Of a stretch of DNA of 36,192 bases, positions 17,283 to 25,489 are shown one piece after another. How positions within the stretch are numbered: the stretch's first letter is position 1; each line of letters opens with the position of its first letter. The stretch is from the NCBI GenBank assembly GCA_945861565.1, contig CAMAUY010000051.1:1-36192 (forward strand). Direction: 5' to 3'. The position numbers and the translations under genes were made by a program. Source of the DNA: Akkermansia muciniphila (GTDB lineage Bacteria; Verrucomicrobiota; Verrucomicrobiia; Limisphaerales; UBA9464). The notes beneath the pieces are model-generated. The model ran no database searches. It saw only the letters and a list, made by a program, of their open reading frames with translations, and was not told the origin of the DNA.

Positions 17283-18722
17283 ATGAACGACTACGGCATG
17301 TTCATTAACGGCCAGTGGACAACCACAAAACAGACCACTCCCGTTCTGTCTCCCGCCACCGAAGAAACCATCGCAACGGTTCCGATTGCCGACGAGCGCA
17401 GCATCCAGGCGGCGCTTGCGGCTGCGAAGAAAGCCCAGCGCGACTGGGGTCGTCGCACCGGTGTCGAACGCGGCAACGTACTCCGCAAATGGGCCGATCT
17501 GATCGACCAGAATCGCGAGCGGCTCGCCCGACTTCTTTCGCAGGAAGAAGGCAAACCGCTGGGCGAAGCGCTGGGTGAAATTGATTTCGGCAATAGTTGG
17601 TTCCGTTATTATGCCGAGTTCGACCGACGCATCGAAGGGGAGATTCTCGCAGCGGACAAGCCGAACGAGCAGCTCTGGATTTTCCGCCAGCCGGTCGGGG
17701 TCGTGTTAGGCATCATTCCCTGGAATTACCCGATGGCCGTCGCCGTCCGTAAAATCGCGCCCGCCCTTATCGCCGGCAATACCATCGTCCTCAAGCCGCA
17801 CGAAGACACACCGCTATCCGCGCTCGAACTCGCCAAACTCGCCAACGAGGCCGGCGTGCCACCGGGCGTCGTGAACATCATCACCGGGCCGGGCGAAACC
17901 GTCGGTGCTGCGCTGGTCCGCAGTCCAATTCCGCGCCTCATCACCTTCACGGGCAGTGTCGAAACAGGTAAAGCCATCGCCCGTAGCGCGGCGGACAACG
18001 TCACGCTGGTTTCGCTGGAACTCGGCGGCAAAGCGCCTTTCATCGTGATGGACGACTGCGATCTCGATCAAGCCGTAGCGACCGCCGTTTTCTCACGCTT
18101 CCTCAACTGCGGTCAAACGTGCATCTGCAACGAGCGCACCTACGTCCACAAAAGGATCGCCAAGGAATTCCTCGCTCGTTTTGTCGCCGCCGTTCAAAAA
18201 CTCAAGGTCGGCAACCCGCTGCAAGCCGGCACACAAATCGGCCCGAAGGTCAACCGACAGGAGCTGGAGAAGGTTGAGGGTTATGTCCAGCGGGCCGTGA
18301 AAGCGGGTGCGCGCGTCGCGACCGGCGGGCAGCGCAAGACCGGACGCGGCTTCAGCAAAGGTTACTGGTATGAGCCGACGGTTCTGACCGATGTCCGGCA
18401 GGACATGGAAATAATGCAACAGGAGATTTTCGGCCCGGTCGTGCCGGTGATGGAATTCTCCAACTTCGAAGAAGGCCTGAGCTTCGCAAACGATTGTCGC
18501 TATGGCCTCGCCGCGTACCTGTTCACGAACGACGTGCATCGCATCATGCGTGCGGTTCGCGACCTTGAATTCGGCGAACTCTACATCAACCGCGGTCCGG
18601 GTGAATCGATCCATGCCTTCCATGGCGGCTGGAAACAGAGCGGGGCCGGCGGCGACGATGGCCGGCACGGCCTGGAGCATTATCTCCAGAAGAAGACGGT
18701 CTATCTCCGGTACCAGGGCTAA
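17283..18722 (+). CDS. aldA: AldA-type aldehyde dehydrogenase (lactaldehyde/glycolaldehyde dehydrogenase)
   Basis: A 479-residue NAD-dependent aldehyde dehydrogenase of full length. GIIPWNYPMAVAVRKIAPAL, FTGSVETGKAIA and LELGGKAPFIVMDDCDLDQA form the nucleotide and active-site framework. Glu246 is the expected general base and Cys280 in CGQTC the nucleophile. The end of the chain (FGELYINR, HAFHGGWKQSGAGG, DGRHGLEHYLQ) matches E. coli AldA more closely than GabD or betaine aldehyde dehydrogenase. AldA oxidises L-lactaldehyde to L-lactate, or glycolaldehyde to glycolate, in fucose and rhamnose use. This fits the upstream HpcH/HpaI aldolase, which could supply the aldehyde. The exact substrate is inferred. 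Confidence 0.88.
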   Translation: MNDYGMFINGQWTTTKQTTPVLSPATEETIATVPIADERSIQAALAAAKKAQRDWGRRTGVERGNVLRKWADLIDQNRERLARLLSQEEGKPLGEALGEIDFGNSWFRYYAEFDRRIEGEILAADKPNEQLWIFRQPVGVVLGIIPWNYPMAVAVRKIAPALIAGNTIVLKPHEDTPLSALELAKLANEAGVPPGVVNIITGPGETVGAALVRSPIPRLITFTGSVETGKAIARSAADNVTLVSLELGGKAPFIVMDDCDLDQAVATAVFSRFLNCGQTCICNERTYVHKRIAKEFLARFVAAVQKLKVGNPLQAGTQIGPKVNRQELEKVEGYVQRAVKAGARVATGGQRKTGRGFSKGYWYEPTVLTDVRQDMEIMQQEIFGPVVPVMEFSNFEEGLSFANDCRYGLAAYLFTNDVHRIMRAVRDLEFGELYINRGPGESIHAFHGGWKQSGAGGDDGRHGLEHYLQKKTVYLRYQG

Positions 18723-18786
18723 GGCTCGACGATGCGGGGCCAACTCAAACTTGCAGCAGCGGTGGCACGCGGTCTGGCGCATGTGG

Positions 18787-19262
18787 GGCAGGCCCCCGGC
18801 CTGCCGGTCGCGGGAGTCTCTGACTCCGCGAACGCTGTTCAAGGAGCTAGCAAAGGAACACGGCTGCAGAGCAGCCCCGAACTGTCAGGCCGGAGGCCTG
18901 ACCCTGGAGATTGGCCATTCTGGGAATACAAAATGAACGCGCTTCTAACAGCTGAGGCGCACTCCAGAGGCGCGGAGCGCCGTCAGAACGTAGCCCATGG
19001 CGTCAGCCGTGGGTTCCAAGGTGCATCGCGCAAAAGCCCCGGAGGGGCGAAAGAGAATCTGGCACAAGGTGCGTTATCCCATAGCCCTGTCGCCCCTAAC
19101 GGAGCTTACGTTTTGTTCGAACGTTGTCCCACGGCTGACGCCGTGGGCTACGGTCTGTCGCCGCTCCGCGGCTTTTCTAAATGCCAATTTTCCCCTGGGA
19201 CACGCACACCTGAAATTGGCCAATCTCCAGGGTCAGGCCGGAGACCTGACCCACAGTGCCCC
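18787..19262. repeat. Composite nested palindromic element between aldA and the kinase gene
   Basis: This is most of a 546-base non-coding gap inside the locus. Two small hairpins come first: GGCAGGC/GCCTGCC at 18787-18805 and CGCGGGAGTC/GACTCCGCG at 18809-18830. Then a perfect 23-bp inverted repeat (18895-18917 against 19217-19239) encloses a near-perfect inverted repeat of about 43 bp (18971-19013 against 19128-19171). This in turn encloses a GCCCCGGAGGGGCGA / TCGCCCCTAACGGAGC pair near 19036-19106. An open reading frame runs through it only because it is GC-rich. The pattern suggests stepwise insertion of several families of palindromic repeats into one another. Confidence 0.85.
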
Positions 19263-19268
19263 ACAGAA

Positions 19269-20564
19269 ATGGCTCTCGGCATCAGCCTTCCGATTCGCCG
19301 CAACGAAAACCCCGTGCAAACTCTAAACGCCGCTCAACCTTTCAAGCGTACGTCCGGCCGGCAAAATACTGCCCGCTACGGAATCATTGCCGACGACCTG
19401 ACGGGCGCAACGGATACGGCCGCGGCCTTCGCCAACAACGGATTTGCGGTCGCCGTAGCCCTGGCGCCTCGCAGCCTGCGTTCACTCGACACGCACGTCG
19501 TCGCTCTGAGCACGTACAGTCGGCATGACACATCCGCGGACGCGCGGCGGAAGGTGCGACAGGCGTGCGCCCGGTTGCGCAAGGGTGGGTGGCCGGTCCT
19601 CTACAAAAAGATGGACTCAACCGGGCAGGGCAACATCGTGGCGGAAGTGGAGGCGGCGCGGCGCGCCGGAGGATTCACGACGGCGCTAGTCTGTCCGGCG
19701 AATCCAGCCCAGGGCCGAACCGTGCGGAGCGGCATCCTGCATGTGCGCGGGGGCGACACCTTGGATCTCCAGGAACGATTCCGCGTTCAAGGGTTGTTGG
19801 AATTCAGCTCCATTACGTCCCCTGTTTCGGCGGCCAAGGTCACCCGTGCCATCGAGCAACGACATCGCTTCATCTTGGCCGATGCGACAACTGAACGGGA
19901 TCTGGCCTGTCTAGCAGGCGTCGTACTGCGGTCGAAGCATCGCGTGCTGCTCGCGGGTTCAGGAGCGTTGGCTGGGGAACTCGCGAAGCTCCTGAAACGT
20001 CGAGCTTCCGACCACGGCATTCCCCGCAGCCAACGCCCTTCCTCCCGTGCCCGCGAGGAAGCCCCAAACAACACCCTCATCGTGACGGGTTCGAATAATC
20101 CGGTCACCGAACGTCAATTGAAGAAACTCACCCGCCAGAGACCCACTTCCTCGCTGGCATTGAATCGCTTCACGACGAGAGACGCCGCCGCCGCGCTGAC
20201 GAGTGGATGCAATGTCATCCTCCGCGTGCCGGTGCACCGCCAACCGGATCGGGTCATTCTCCGCCAACTCTGCGCGCTGGCGCCGTTGTTTCACGCGCAT
20301 TGCGTCGGCAGTCTCGTGCTGACCGGCGGCGACACCGCATTGCTGGTTTGTCGCAGCCTGCGCCCGCTGGCCATCACTCTTTGCGGCGAAATTGTTTCCG
20401 GCCTTGCCTGGGGAAAATTCACCGGCGGTACGGCCGACGGTTTGACTGTTTGCACGAAACCCGGCGGCTTCGGCAGCGACCAAAGCCTCGTGCGTGCGGT
20501 GACATTTCTGTCGCGCCAGACTGCAAATATTCCGCCTGCTCTCAGACGTCGCGCGACCCCATGA
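19269..20564 (+). CDS. Four-carbon acid sugar kinase (DUF1537 family, DtnK/OtnK type)
   Basis: A 431-residue kinase. ATG 19269 is taken as start; GTG 19314 is possible. The longer open frame from 18732 is rejected because it reads through repeats. The N-terminal substrate domain begins YGIIADDLTGATDTAAAFA, the family hallmark, with KKMDSTGQGN a little later. The C-terminal nucleotide-binding domain has LIVTGSNNPVTERQ, LVLTGGDTA and the signature TKPGGFGSD. The family phosphorylates D-threonate, D-erythronate or related acids at O4. The gene overlaps the following pdxA2-like gene by 4 bases, the arrangement known for the D-threonate/D-erythronate routes. The chain tail is Arg-rich. Which acid is used cannot be told from sequence. 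Confidence 0.9.
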   Translation: MALGISLPIRRNENPVQTLNAAQPFKRTSGRQNTARYGIIADDLTGATDTAAAFANNGFAVAVALAPRSLRSLDTHVVALSTYSRHDTSADARRKVRQACARLRKGGWPVLYKKMDSTGQGNIVAEVEAARRAGGFTTALVCPANPAQGRTVRSGILHVRGGDTLDLQERFRVQGLLEFSSITSPVSAAKVTRAIEQRHRFILADATTERDLACLAGVVLRSKHRVLLAGSGALAGELAKLLKRRASDHGIPRSQRPSSRAREEAPNNTLIVTGSNNPVTERQLKKLTRQRPTSSLALNRFTTRDAAAALTSGCNVILRVPVHRQPDRVILRQLCALAPLFHAHCVGSLVLTGGDTALLVCRSLRPLAITLCGEIVSGLAWGKFTGGTADGLTVCTKPGGFGSDQSLVRAVTFLSRQTANIPPALRRRATP

Positions 20565-21526
20565 GTTCTTCTCTCAAAATCGCGATTAGCATCGGCGACC
20601 CCGCCGGGATCGGCCCGGAGGTGGTCGTGAAGGCGCTGGCCAATGACGCCCTGCGCACACTGGCTCATTGGATTGTGATCGGCGACCCCGCCGCGTGGGC
20701 ACTCATCGAGGCCCAGACGGGCCGCCAACTTGGGCAGTTCACGAACGTCACCGTGCAAAGCCCCGGCTCACTCAAATCCACTCCGCCGATTGGCCAACTA
20801 AACCCAGACTGCGGTCGCGCCGCGCTCGCGTATGTCCGCCGCGCCGCCGAACTTTGCCTTCGCGGCGACGCGGATGCCATGGTCACCGCACCGTTGAACA
20901 AAGAGGCCGTCACGCTTTCCGGCGTGGCGTTCACCGGCCACACCGAATTCATCGCGGAACTCTGCGGGGTGAACGAGTCGTGGATGTTGCTCATCAACGA
21001 GCGGCTCCGTGTGCTGCACGTTACGACCCACTGCTCGCTGCGACAGGCGTGTGATCTGAGCACGATGCGCGTGCTCGAAACGCTTCGAATCGGACACAAG
21101 ACGCTCCACCGGCTCGGGCTGCCGCGCCAGCGCATTGCCGTCTGCGGCCTGAACCCGCACGCGGGAGAACATGGGCTCTTTGGCTCCGAAGACTCCCGGG
21201 TCATTGCCCCCGCCGTTGCCACGGCCCGCGCCGAAGGCATTGATGCCCACGGGCCGTTCCCGGCGGACACAATTTTTCTACAGGCACTGCGGGGCGAATT
21301 CGAACTCGTTCTGGCGATGTATCACGACCAGGGCCACATCCCGATGAAGCTGCTCGACTTCGACAACACGGTGAACGTGTCTCTCGGCCTGCCCATCGTC
21401 CGCACTTCGGTGGACCACGGCACGGCCTTCGACATCGCCGGACAGAACAAGGCGAATGCCGGAAATATGCAGGCAGCGATGCGCCTGGCCGTGACGCTCG
21501 CGCAAAACCGGAGGCGCCATGCGTAG
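20561..21526 (+). CDS. pdxA2: PdxA2-type 4-phospho-acid dehydrogenase (4-hydroxythreonine-4-phosphate dehydrogenase family)
   Basis: A 321-residue oxidative decarboxylase; the ATG at 20561 overlaps the kinase stop. Family marks are ISIGDPAGIGPEVVVKAL at the start, TAPLNKEAV with FTGHTEFIAE carrying a metal-binding His, THCSLRQACD, GLNPHAGEHGLFG, and AMYHDQGHIPMKLLDFDNTV with the remaining ligands. SVDHGTAFDIAG near the end closes the active site. Members paired with DUF1537 kinases oxidise D-threonate or D-erythronate 4-phosphate with NAD, and decarboxylation gives dihydroxyacetone phosphate. The context therefore points to catabolism rather than the vitamin B6 pathway. Confidence 0.9.
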   Translation: MSSSLKIAISIGDPAGIGPEVVVKALANDALRTLAHWIVIGDPAAWALIEAQTGRQLGQFTNVTVQSPGSLKSTPPIGQLNPDCGRAALAYVRRAAELCLRGDADAMVTAPLNKEAVTLSGVAFTGHTEFIAELCGVNESWMLLINERLRVLHVTTHCSLRQACDLSTMRVLETLRIGHKTLHRLGLPRQRIAVCGLNPHAGEHGLFGSEDSRVIAPAVATARAEGIDAHGPFPADTIFLQALRGEFELVLAMYHDQGHIPMKLLDFDNTVNVSLGLPIVRTSVDHGTAFDIAGQNKANAGNMQAAMRLAVTLAQNRRRHA

Positions 21527-21573
21527 TCGAGTTTTCCAGCGAACGGACGTGAATTGGGACCATGAACGAGAGC

Positions 21574-21626
21574 ACCTCCTCACCCGGCCTGCGGCCACCC
21601 TCTCCCTCGCTCGGAGCGGGGAGAGA
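21574..21626. repeat. Double-hairpin intergenic repeat, copy 1
   Basis: The sequence has the pattern TCACCCGGCCTGCGGCCACC followed by CTCCCTCGCTCGGAGCGGGGAG, forming two adjacent small hairpins (GGCC/GGCC and the CTCC/GGAG arm). A diverged second copy lies at 21672-21727 in the same orientation. It is a dispersed repeat in the gap between pdxA2 and the oxidoreductase gene. Confidence 0.65.
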
Positions 21627-21671
21627 ACCCACCGAACTTAACAGTGCACGCCGTGATGCCATGAACCCAAG

Positions 21672-21727
21672 CACCACCTCACCCGCCCTTCGGGCACCCG
21701 CTCCCCCACTCGGAGTGGCGGAGAGGG
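21672..21727. repeat. Double-hairpin intergenic repeat, copy 2
   Basis: This is a tandem, diverged copy of the element at 21574-21626: TCACCCGCCCTTCGGGCACC, then CTCCCCCACTCGGAGTGGCGGAG. The hairpin arms keep pairing although the bases changed (GGCCTGCGGCC against GCCCTTCGGGC), so structure rather than sequence is conserved between the copies. Confidence 0.65.
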
Positions 21728-21795
21728 CAGAGCAACGGTCGGTTCGTGGGCAGGGCAGCCGGGGGCGGTTCACGAAAAGGACGACTCCCCTTCGC

Positions 21796-22767
21796 ATGGG
21801 CGTCATTGGATGCGGCGCGATTGGAACCCTGCACGCGAACGCGATTCGACAATCGAATCTCGCCACACTTCTGGCGGTATGCGACATCGACTTCGCAAAG
21901 GCAGAGACTCTCGGAATGGCCGGCTCAAAGGCACAGGCTTTTTCGAGCTTCGAGAAAATGCTGGCGGACACACCCCTGGATGCCGTCACGGTCGCCACGC
22001 CCGACCGCTTGCATTTGCAGCCCGTTCTGGCCGCGATCCGCCAGGGCCTGCACGTGTTCTGCGAGAAGCCATTGGCTGGCACTGCCGCCGAAGCCGCCCG
22101 GCTTGTTCGCGCCGCTCGGACAGGCGGGGTGCAACTCGGCGTGGACTACAACCGTCGCTTCGCGTTTGGCTACCAGAAGGCGAAGCAACTGCTCGACGCC
22201 GGCTGCGTCGGCAGCGTGTGCCAGGTGGCGTTTCATGTCTGTGATGGGGTGCCCGCAAAAGTTGCCACCCAACCCCACGCGTTGTTGACGTCTCTCCTCT
22301 CGCACCACATCGACCTGTTGCGGTTCCTGTGTGGAGAGATCGTTTCCGTGCAAGCGCTTTTTCACGGCCCGTCGCGCAACCGGCCACACAACGTCTCGCT
22401 GATTGCTCAATTTGCCAGTGGCGCGGTCGGCAGCATCACCGCCGGTTGGCGCGAAGGGCAGGCCCGTACGGTGGAGCATCTTCGACTTGCCGGCACCCAA
22501 GGGGTCGTGATCGTGGACGACGTGCAGCATGCCGTCACGCTCTGGCATGCCACGCCGGATGATGCCCAGCGCTTTCAGCCAGATTACTTCGCGGGCGGCA
22601 ATCGCTTTTATGACAGCGTCACCGCACATGTTGCGGCGTTCATCGCCGCGCTGTCGGCAGGTAAGACCGTCCCCGTGACGGCAGAAGATGGATGGGCTGG
22701 CCTCCGCCTTATCGAAGCCGCAATTGAGTCAAACCGAACCGGCCGTCGAACCAAACTCTCACCATGA
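21796..22767 (+). CDS. Gfo/Idh/MocA-family NAD(P)-dependent oxidoreductase
   Basis: A 323-residue enzyme if started at ATG 21796, where the Rossmann motif MGVIGCGAIGTLHANAIRQS begins at once. In-frame ATGs at 21562 and 21661 would add 45-78 residues, but these would be encoded by the two hairpin repeats and look unlike protein, so the start is uncertain. The family motif FCEKPLAGTAAEA supplies the catalytic-site Lys, and LGVDYNRRFAFGYQKAKQLL opens the second domain. The His pair in LLSHHIDLLRFLCG is also typical. Members oxidise or reduce a hydroxyl or aldehyde of sugars, inositols and sugar acids. It overlaps the next gene by 4 bases. The substrate is not predictable. Confidence 0.87.
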   Translation: MGVIGCGAIGTLHANAIRQSNLATLLAVCDIDFAKAETLGMAGSKAQAFSSFEKMLADTPLDAVTVATPDRLHLQPVLAAIRQGLHVFCEKPLAGTAAEAARLVRAARTGGVQLGVDYNRRFAFGYQKAKQLLDAGCVGSVCQVAFHVCDGVPAKVATQPHALLTSLLSHHIDLLRFLCGEIVSVQALFHGPSRNRPHNVSLIAQFASGAVGSITAGWREGQARTVEHLRLAGTQGVVIVDDVQHAVTLWHATPDDAQRFQPDYFAGGNRFYDSVTAHVAAFIAALSAGKTVPVTAEDGWAGLRLIEAAIESNRTGRRTKLSP

Positions 22768-23420
22768 AGCATCGCATCATCGACCTCTCACATCCCATTA
22801 ACACCGCGACGCCCCCGTGGCCAGGCTGGCCGTCCGTGGAGACGAAATTCCTGGACCGGGCGAGTCGGACCACCCCGGAGGAGCGCCATGTGAACTCGAG
22901 TCGTTTCGCGATGAACATTCATTGCGGCACGCACATGGATGCGCCGTATCATTTCCTCGATACGGGCAAGACCATCGACCAAGTGCCGTTGGAACGTACC
23001 TACGGGCCGGCCACACTCGTCGATTTACGCGGTAAGGGCAGCCGTTCCCACATCACGCGTGCCGACTTGGTGGCGTCGGGGCCGGACCTGCGGCGTACCC
23101 GCAAAGCCATCTTGCACACCGGTTGGGCCGCACGCTGGATGAAGCATGATTTTTTTACCGAATTCCCAGATATCACTACCGACGCCGCCCAGTTTTTCGT
23201 CGAGTGCGGCGTCGAACTCGTCGGCGTTGAAACCGGCTCGGTGGATTTTCATCCCAACGACACGCACATCGTTCTGCTGGGAAACGACGTGCTCATCATC
23301 GAATGCCTCGTTAATTTGGACCAGATTCCAACTCGCGAATTTTTATTCTCAGCAACCCCGTTGAATCTCGAAGGGTGCGACGGCTCACCGGTGCGCGCCA
23401 TGGCAATCGTGAATTCCTAA
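22764..23420 (+). CDS. Cyclase-family (kynurenine formamidase-like) metal-dependent hydrolase
   Basis: A 218-residue protein beginning IIDLSHPINTATPPWPG, with the metal-binding family motif HCGTHMDAPYHF at about residues 53-64. DFHPNDTHIVLLGNDVLIIE, GVETGSVD and LNLEGCDGSPVRAMAIV at the end are also family-typical. The cyclase fold includes arylformamidases and other amide and lactone hydrolases. No tryptophan-degradation genes are near. In this locus a sugar-lactone or related ring-opening step after the Gfo/Idh oxidation is a reasonable guess, not a demonstration. It is translationally coupled to the gene upstream. Confidence 0.87.
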   Translation: MKHRIIDLSHPINTATPPWPGWPSVETKFLDRASRTTPEERHVNSSRFAMNIHCGTHMDAPYHFLDTGKTIDQVPLERTYGPATLVDLRGKGSRSHITRADLVASGPDLRRTRKAILHTGWAARWMKHDFFTEFPDITTDAAQFFVECGVELVGVETGSVDFHPNDTHIVLLGNDVLIIECLVNLDQIPTREFLFSATPLNLEGCDGSPVRAMAIVNS

Positions 23421-23423
23421 ACC

Positions 23424-24467
23424 ATGCCCACCCTCGCCGCCCCGGTTCTTACGGACTTCGCCGCCGCGATTTTCGAGCACAGCGCGATTCCTTCAGTCGT
23501 CGCGCGCCAGGTCGCCGAGTCACTCGTGCTCTCCAATCTCAAGGGACACGACTCGCACGGCATCATTCGCATCGTCGAATACGTTGATTGGGTGCAGCGC
23601 GGCTGGGTGAATCCGCACGGCTGCCTCACCGTGATTCGGGAACAGCCGTGCATCCTCGTGTTGGATGGCGATTTCGGATTCGGCCAGGTGATTGGACGCG
23701 ACGCCATGACCTTGGGCATTGCCAAAGCGAAGAAGGAGGGCGCGTGTATCCTTTCGGTGAAACGCTCCGGGCATTTGGGACGGATCGGGGAATTCATGGA
23801 GATGGTCGCGACGGCAGGATTGGTCTGCTTTTCCTTTACGAACACCCATGGCAGCGGCGTGCTCGTCGCCCCGTACGGCGGATGCGAGCGTCGGCTTTCT
23901 GCCAATCCACTCGGCGGTGGCGCACCCATGCCAGGCGGACCAGCCCTCGTGATGGACATGTCCACCTCGACCATCGCTGAGGGGAAAATCAAAGTCGCCC
24001 GCAACAAGGGCGAATCGTTGCCGCCCGGTCTGGTTGTAAACGGACGCGGCGAACCTTCGACCAGCCCGGAGGAATACTACGCCCAACCGCCGGGCGCATT
24101 GCTGCCGATGGCTGGCCACAAGGGTTTCGCGCTATCGCTCTTCTGCGAGGTCCTGGCCGGCGCCCTCACGGGAGCGGGTTGCAGTAAATCCGGTGTGGAG
24201 CGCGTCGCCAATGGATTCATGGCCTTTCTGCTCGACCCGGCTGTGTTCTGCGGCCAGGAGTTTTTCGCGACCGAATTAGGCCAACTCGGAACATGGGTCA
24301 AATCGAGCCGGCTCAGCCAGGGATTTCAAGAAATTCAGCTGCCGGGCGAACCCGAAGCCCGGGCGCAAGCCGTCCGAGAATGTTCCGGCGTTGCGATTGA
24401 CGAGACGACCTGGAAAAAAATCTGCACCATCGCCCGAGCGAAGCAAGTACCGATCCCTGAACCCTGA
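23424..24467 (+). CDS. Ldh-family (malate/L-lactate dehydrogenase type 2) oxidoreductase
   Basis: A 347-residue NAD(P)-dependent 2-hydroxyacid dehydrogenase of the MDH2/Ldh family, unrelated to classical lactate dehydrogenase. Marks seen are SNLKGHDSHGIIRIVEYV, DGDFGFGQVIGRDAM, KRSGHLGRIGEFMEM with the catalytic His, FTNTHGSGVLVAPYGG, LSANPLGGGAPMP, MDMSTSTIAEGKIKVA and GHKGFALSLFCEVLAGALTG. Members act on lactate, malate, ureidoglycolate, 2,3-diketogulonate and 3-dehydro sugar acids. Here it could convert the hydroxy acid made by AldA to a keto acid (lactate to pyruvate), or oxidise a sugar acid. It starts 3 bases after the cyclase stop. Confidence 0.9.
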   Translation: MPTLAAPVLTDFAAAIFEHSAIPSVVARQVAESLVLSNLKGHDSHGIIRIVEYVDWVQRGWVNPHGCLTVIREQPCILVLDGDFGFGQVIGRDAMTLGIAKAKKEGACILSVKRSGHLGRIGEFMEMVATAGLVCFSFTNTHGSGVLVAPYGGCERRLSANPLGGGAPMPGGPALVMDMSTSTIAEGKIKVARNKGESLPPGLVVNGRGEPSTSPEEYYAQPPGALLPMAGHKGFALSLFCEVLAGALTGAGCSKSGVERVANGFMAFLLDPAVFCGQEFFATELGQLGTWVKSSRLSQGFQEIQLPGEPEARAQAVRECSGVAIDETTWKKICTIARAKQVPIPEP

Positions 24468-24479
24468 CGGAATCAATCA

Positions 24480-25469
24480 ATGAAAACGCTCCGATACCTC
24501 CTCACCCTCGGAATGCTCGCAGCCAGCGCTGCGCGAATCGTTGCCGCTAACGCTCCGCTGACCATCGCCGTCATCCCGAAGGCGACGAGTCACGAGTATT
24601 GGAAGTCCATACAGGCGGGCACGGTAAAAGCCCAACGTGAACTCGCCGCGCAAGGCAGCCCCATCAACGTAATCTGGAAAGGCCCCTTGCGCGAGGACGA
24701 CCGTGAGCAACAGATTCAGGTGGTCGAGAATTTTGTCGCCCGTCGCGTCAACGGCATCGTCCTCGCGCCGCTCGATTCGCATGCCCTCGTCTCTCCCGTC
24801 AAAGCGGCCACGCGGGCGAAAATCCCGGTCCTCGTCATCGACTCTGGATTGAAATCCGACGCCCTCATCAGCTTCGTCGCGACCGACAATTACAAGGGCG
24901 GCCAAATCGCCGCCGACCATCTGGCCAAGCTCCTTGGCAACAAAGGAAATGTCATTCTGCTGCGGTACGCCGTCGGCTCGGCCGCCACGGAGGAGCGCGA
25001 AGCGGGATTCCTCGACCGACTGAAGGCCGCGTATCCCGAGCTGAAGATTCTCTCCTCCAACCAATACGCCGGCGCGACACGCGAAACCGCCTACCAGGCA
25101 TCGCAGAATCTGTTGAACCGCCTGGGCCGCGAAGTGGACGGCATCTTCTGTCCCTGCGAACACATCACCATCGCCATGACCAAGGCGCTGCGGGACATCG
25201 GACGTGCCGGCGGCAAAGTGAAACTCGTCGGTTTTGACGCCGGCACCCAACTCGCCATCGACCTCAAGAAGGGGGATCTGCAGGGACTCGTCGTGCAAAA
25301 CCCAATGGCCATGGGGTACCTCGGCGTCATGACGATGGTAAAACATCTCCGCGGTGAGAAGGTCGAGAAGCGGATCGACACCGGCGTCGTGCTAGTGACC
25401 GCGATCAATCAAGACGAGCCGGAAATCCAGGAATTGCTGCACCCACCGTTGGGGAAATACTTGCAATGA
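24480..25469 (+). CDS. Sugar ABC transporter periplasmic substrate-binding protein (RbsB-like)
   Basis: A 329-residue protein with a signal peptide (MKTLRYLLTLGMLAASAARI, cut near VAA-NAP). It has the type I periplasmic binding protein pattern: IAVIPKATSHEYWKSIQAG, then EQQIQVVENFVARRVNGIVL, IPVLVIDSGL, FVATDNYKGGQIAADHLAKL, EREAGFLDRLK, VKLVGFDAGTQLAIDL and LVVQNPMAMGYLGVMTMV. This group binds pentoses, hexoses or related polyols. It is the last gene of the locus, 12 bases after the Ldh gene, and then meets a convergent gene 20 bases on. No permease or ATPase genes are in the window, so it must use components encoded elsewhere or serve as a sensor. Confidence 0.9.
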   Translation: MKTLRYLLTLGMLAASAARIVAANAPLTIAVIPKATSHEYWKSIQAGTVKAQRELAAQGSPINVIWKGPLREDDREQQIQVVENFVARRVNGIVLAPLDSHALVSPVKAATRAKIPVLVIDSGLKSDALISFVATDNYKGGQIAADHLAKLLGNKGNVILLRYAVGSAATEEREAGFLDRLKAAYPELKILSSNQYAGATRETAYQASQNLLNRLGREVDGIFCPCEHITIAMTKALRDIGRAGGKVKLVGFDAGTQLAIDLKKGDLQGLVVQNPMAMGYLGVMTMVKHLRGEKVEKRIDTGVVLVTAINQDEPEIQELLHPPLGKYLQ

Positions 25470-25489
25470 AAAAGGCGACCACTCCCTCC

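Noticed and set aside
18732..19268. N-terminal extension of the acid sugar kinase frame
   Set aside because: It reads through nested palindromes and short hairpins, with no resemblance to the kinase family, whose first conserved motif follows 19374.
20561..21526. PdxA of vitamin B6 biosynthesis
   Set aside because: The gene overlaps an acid sugar kinase and sits in a catabolic cluster, which points to the PdxA2 role; sequence alone does not fully separate the two.
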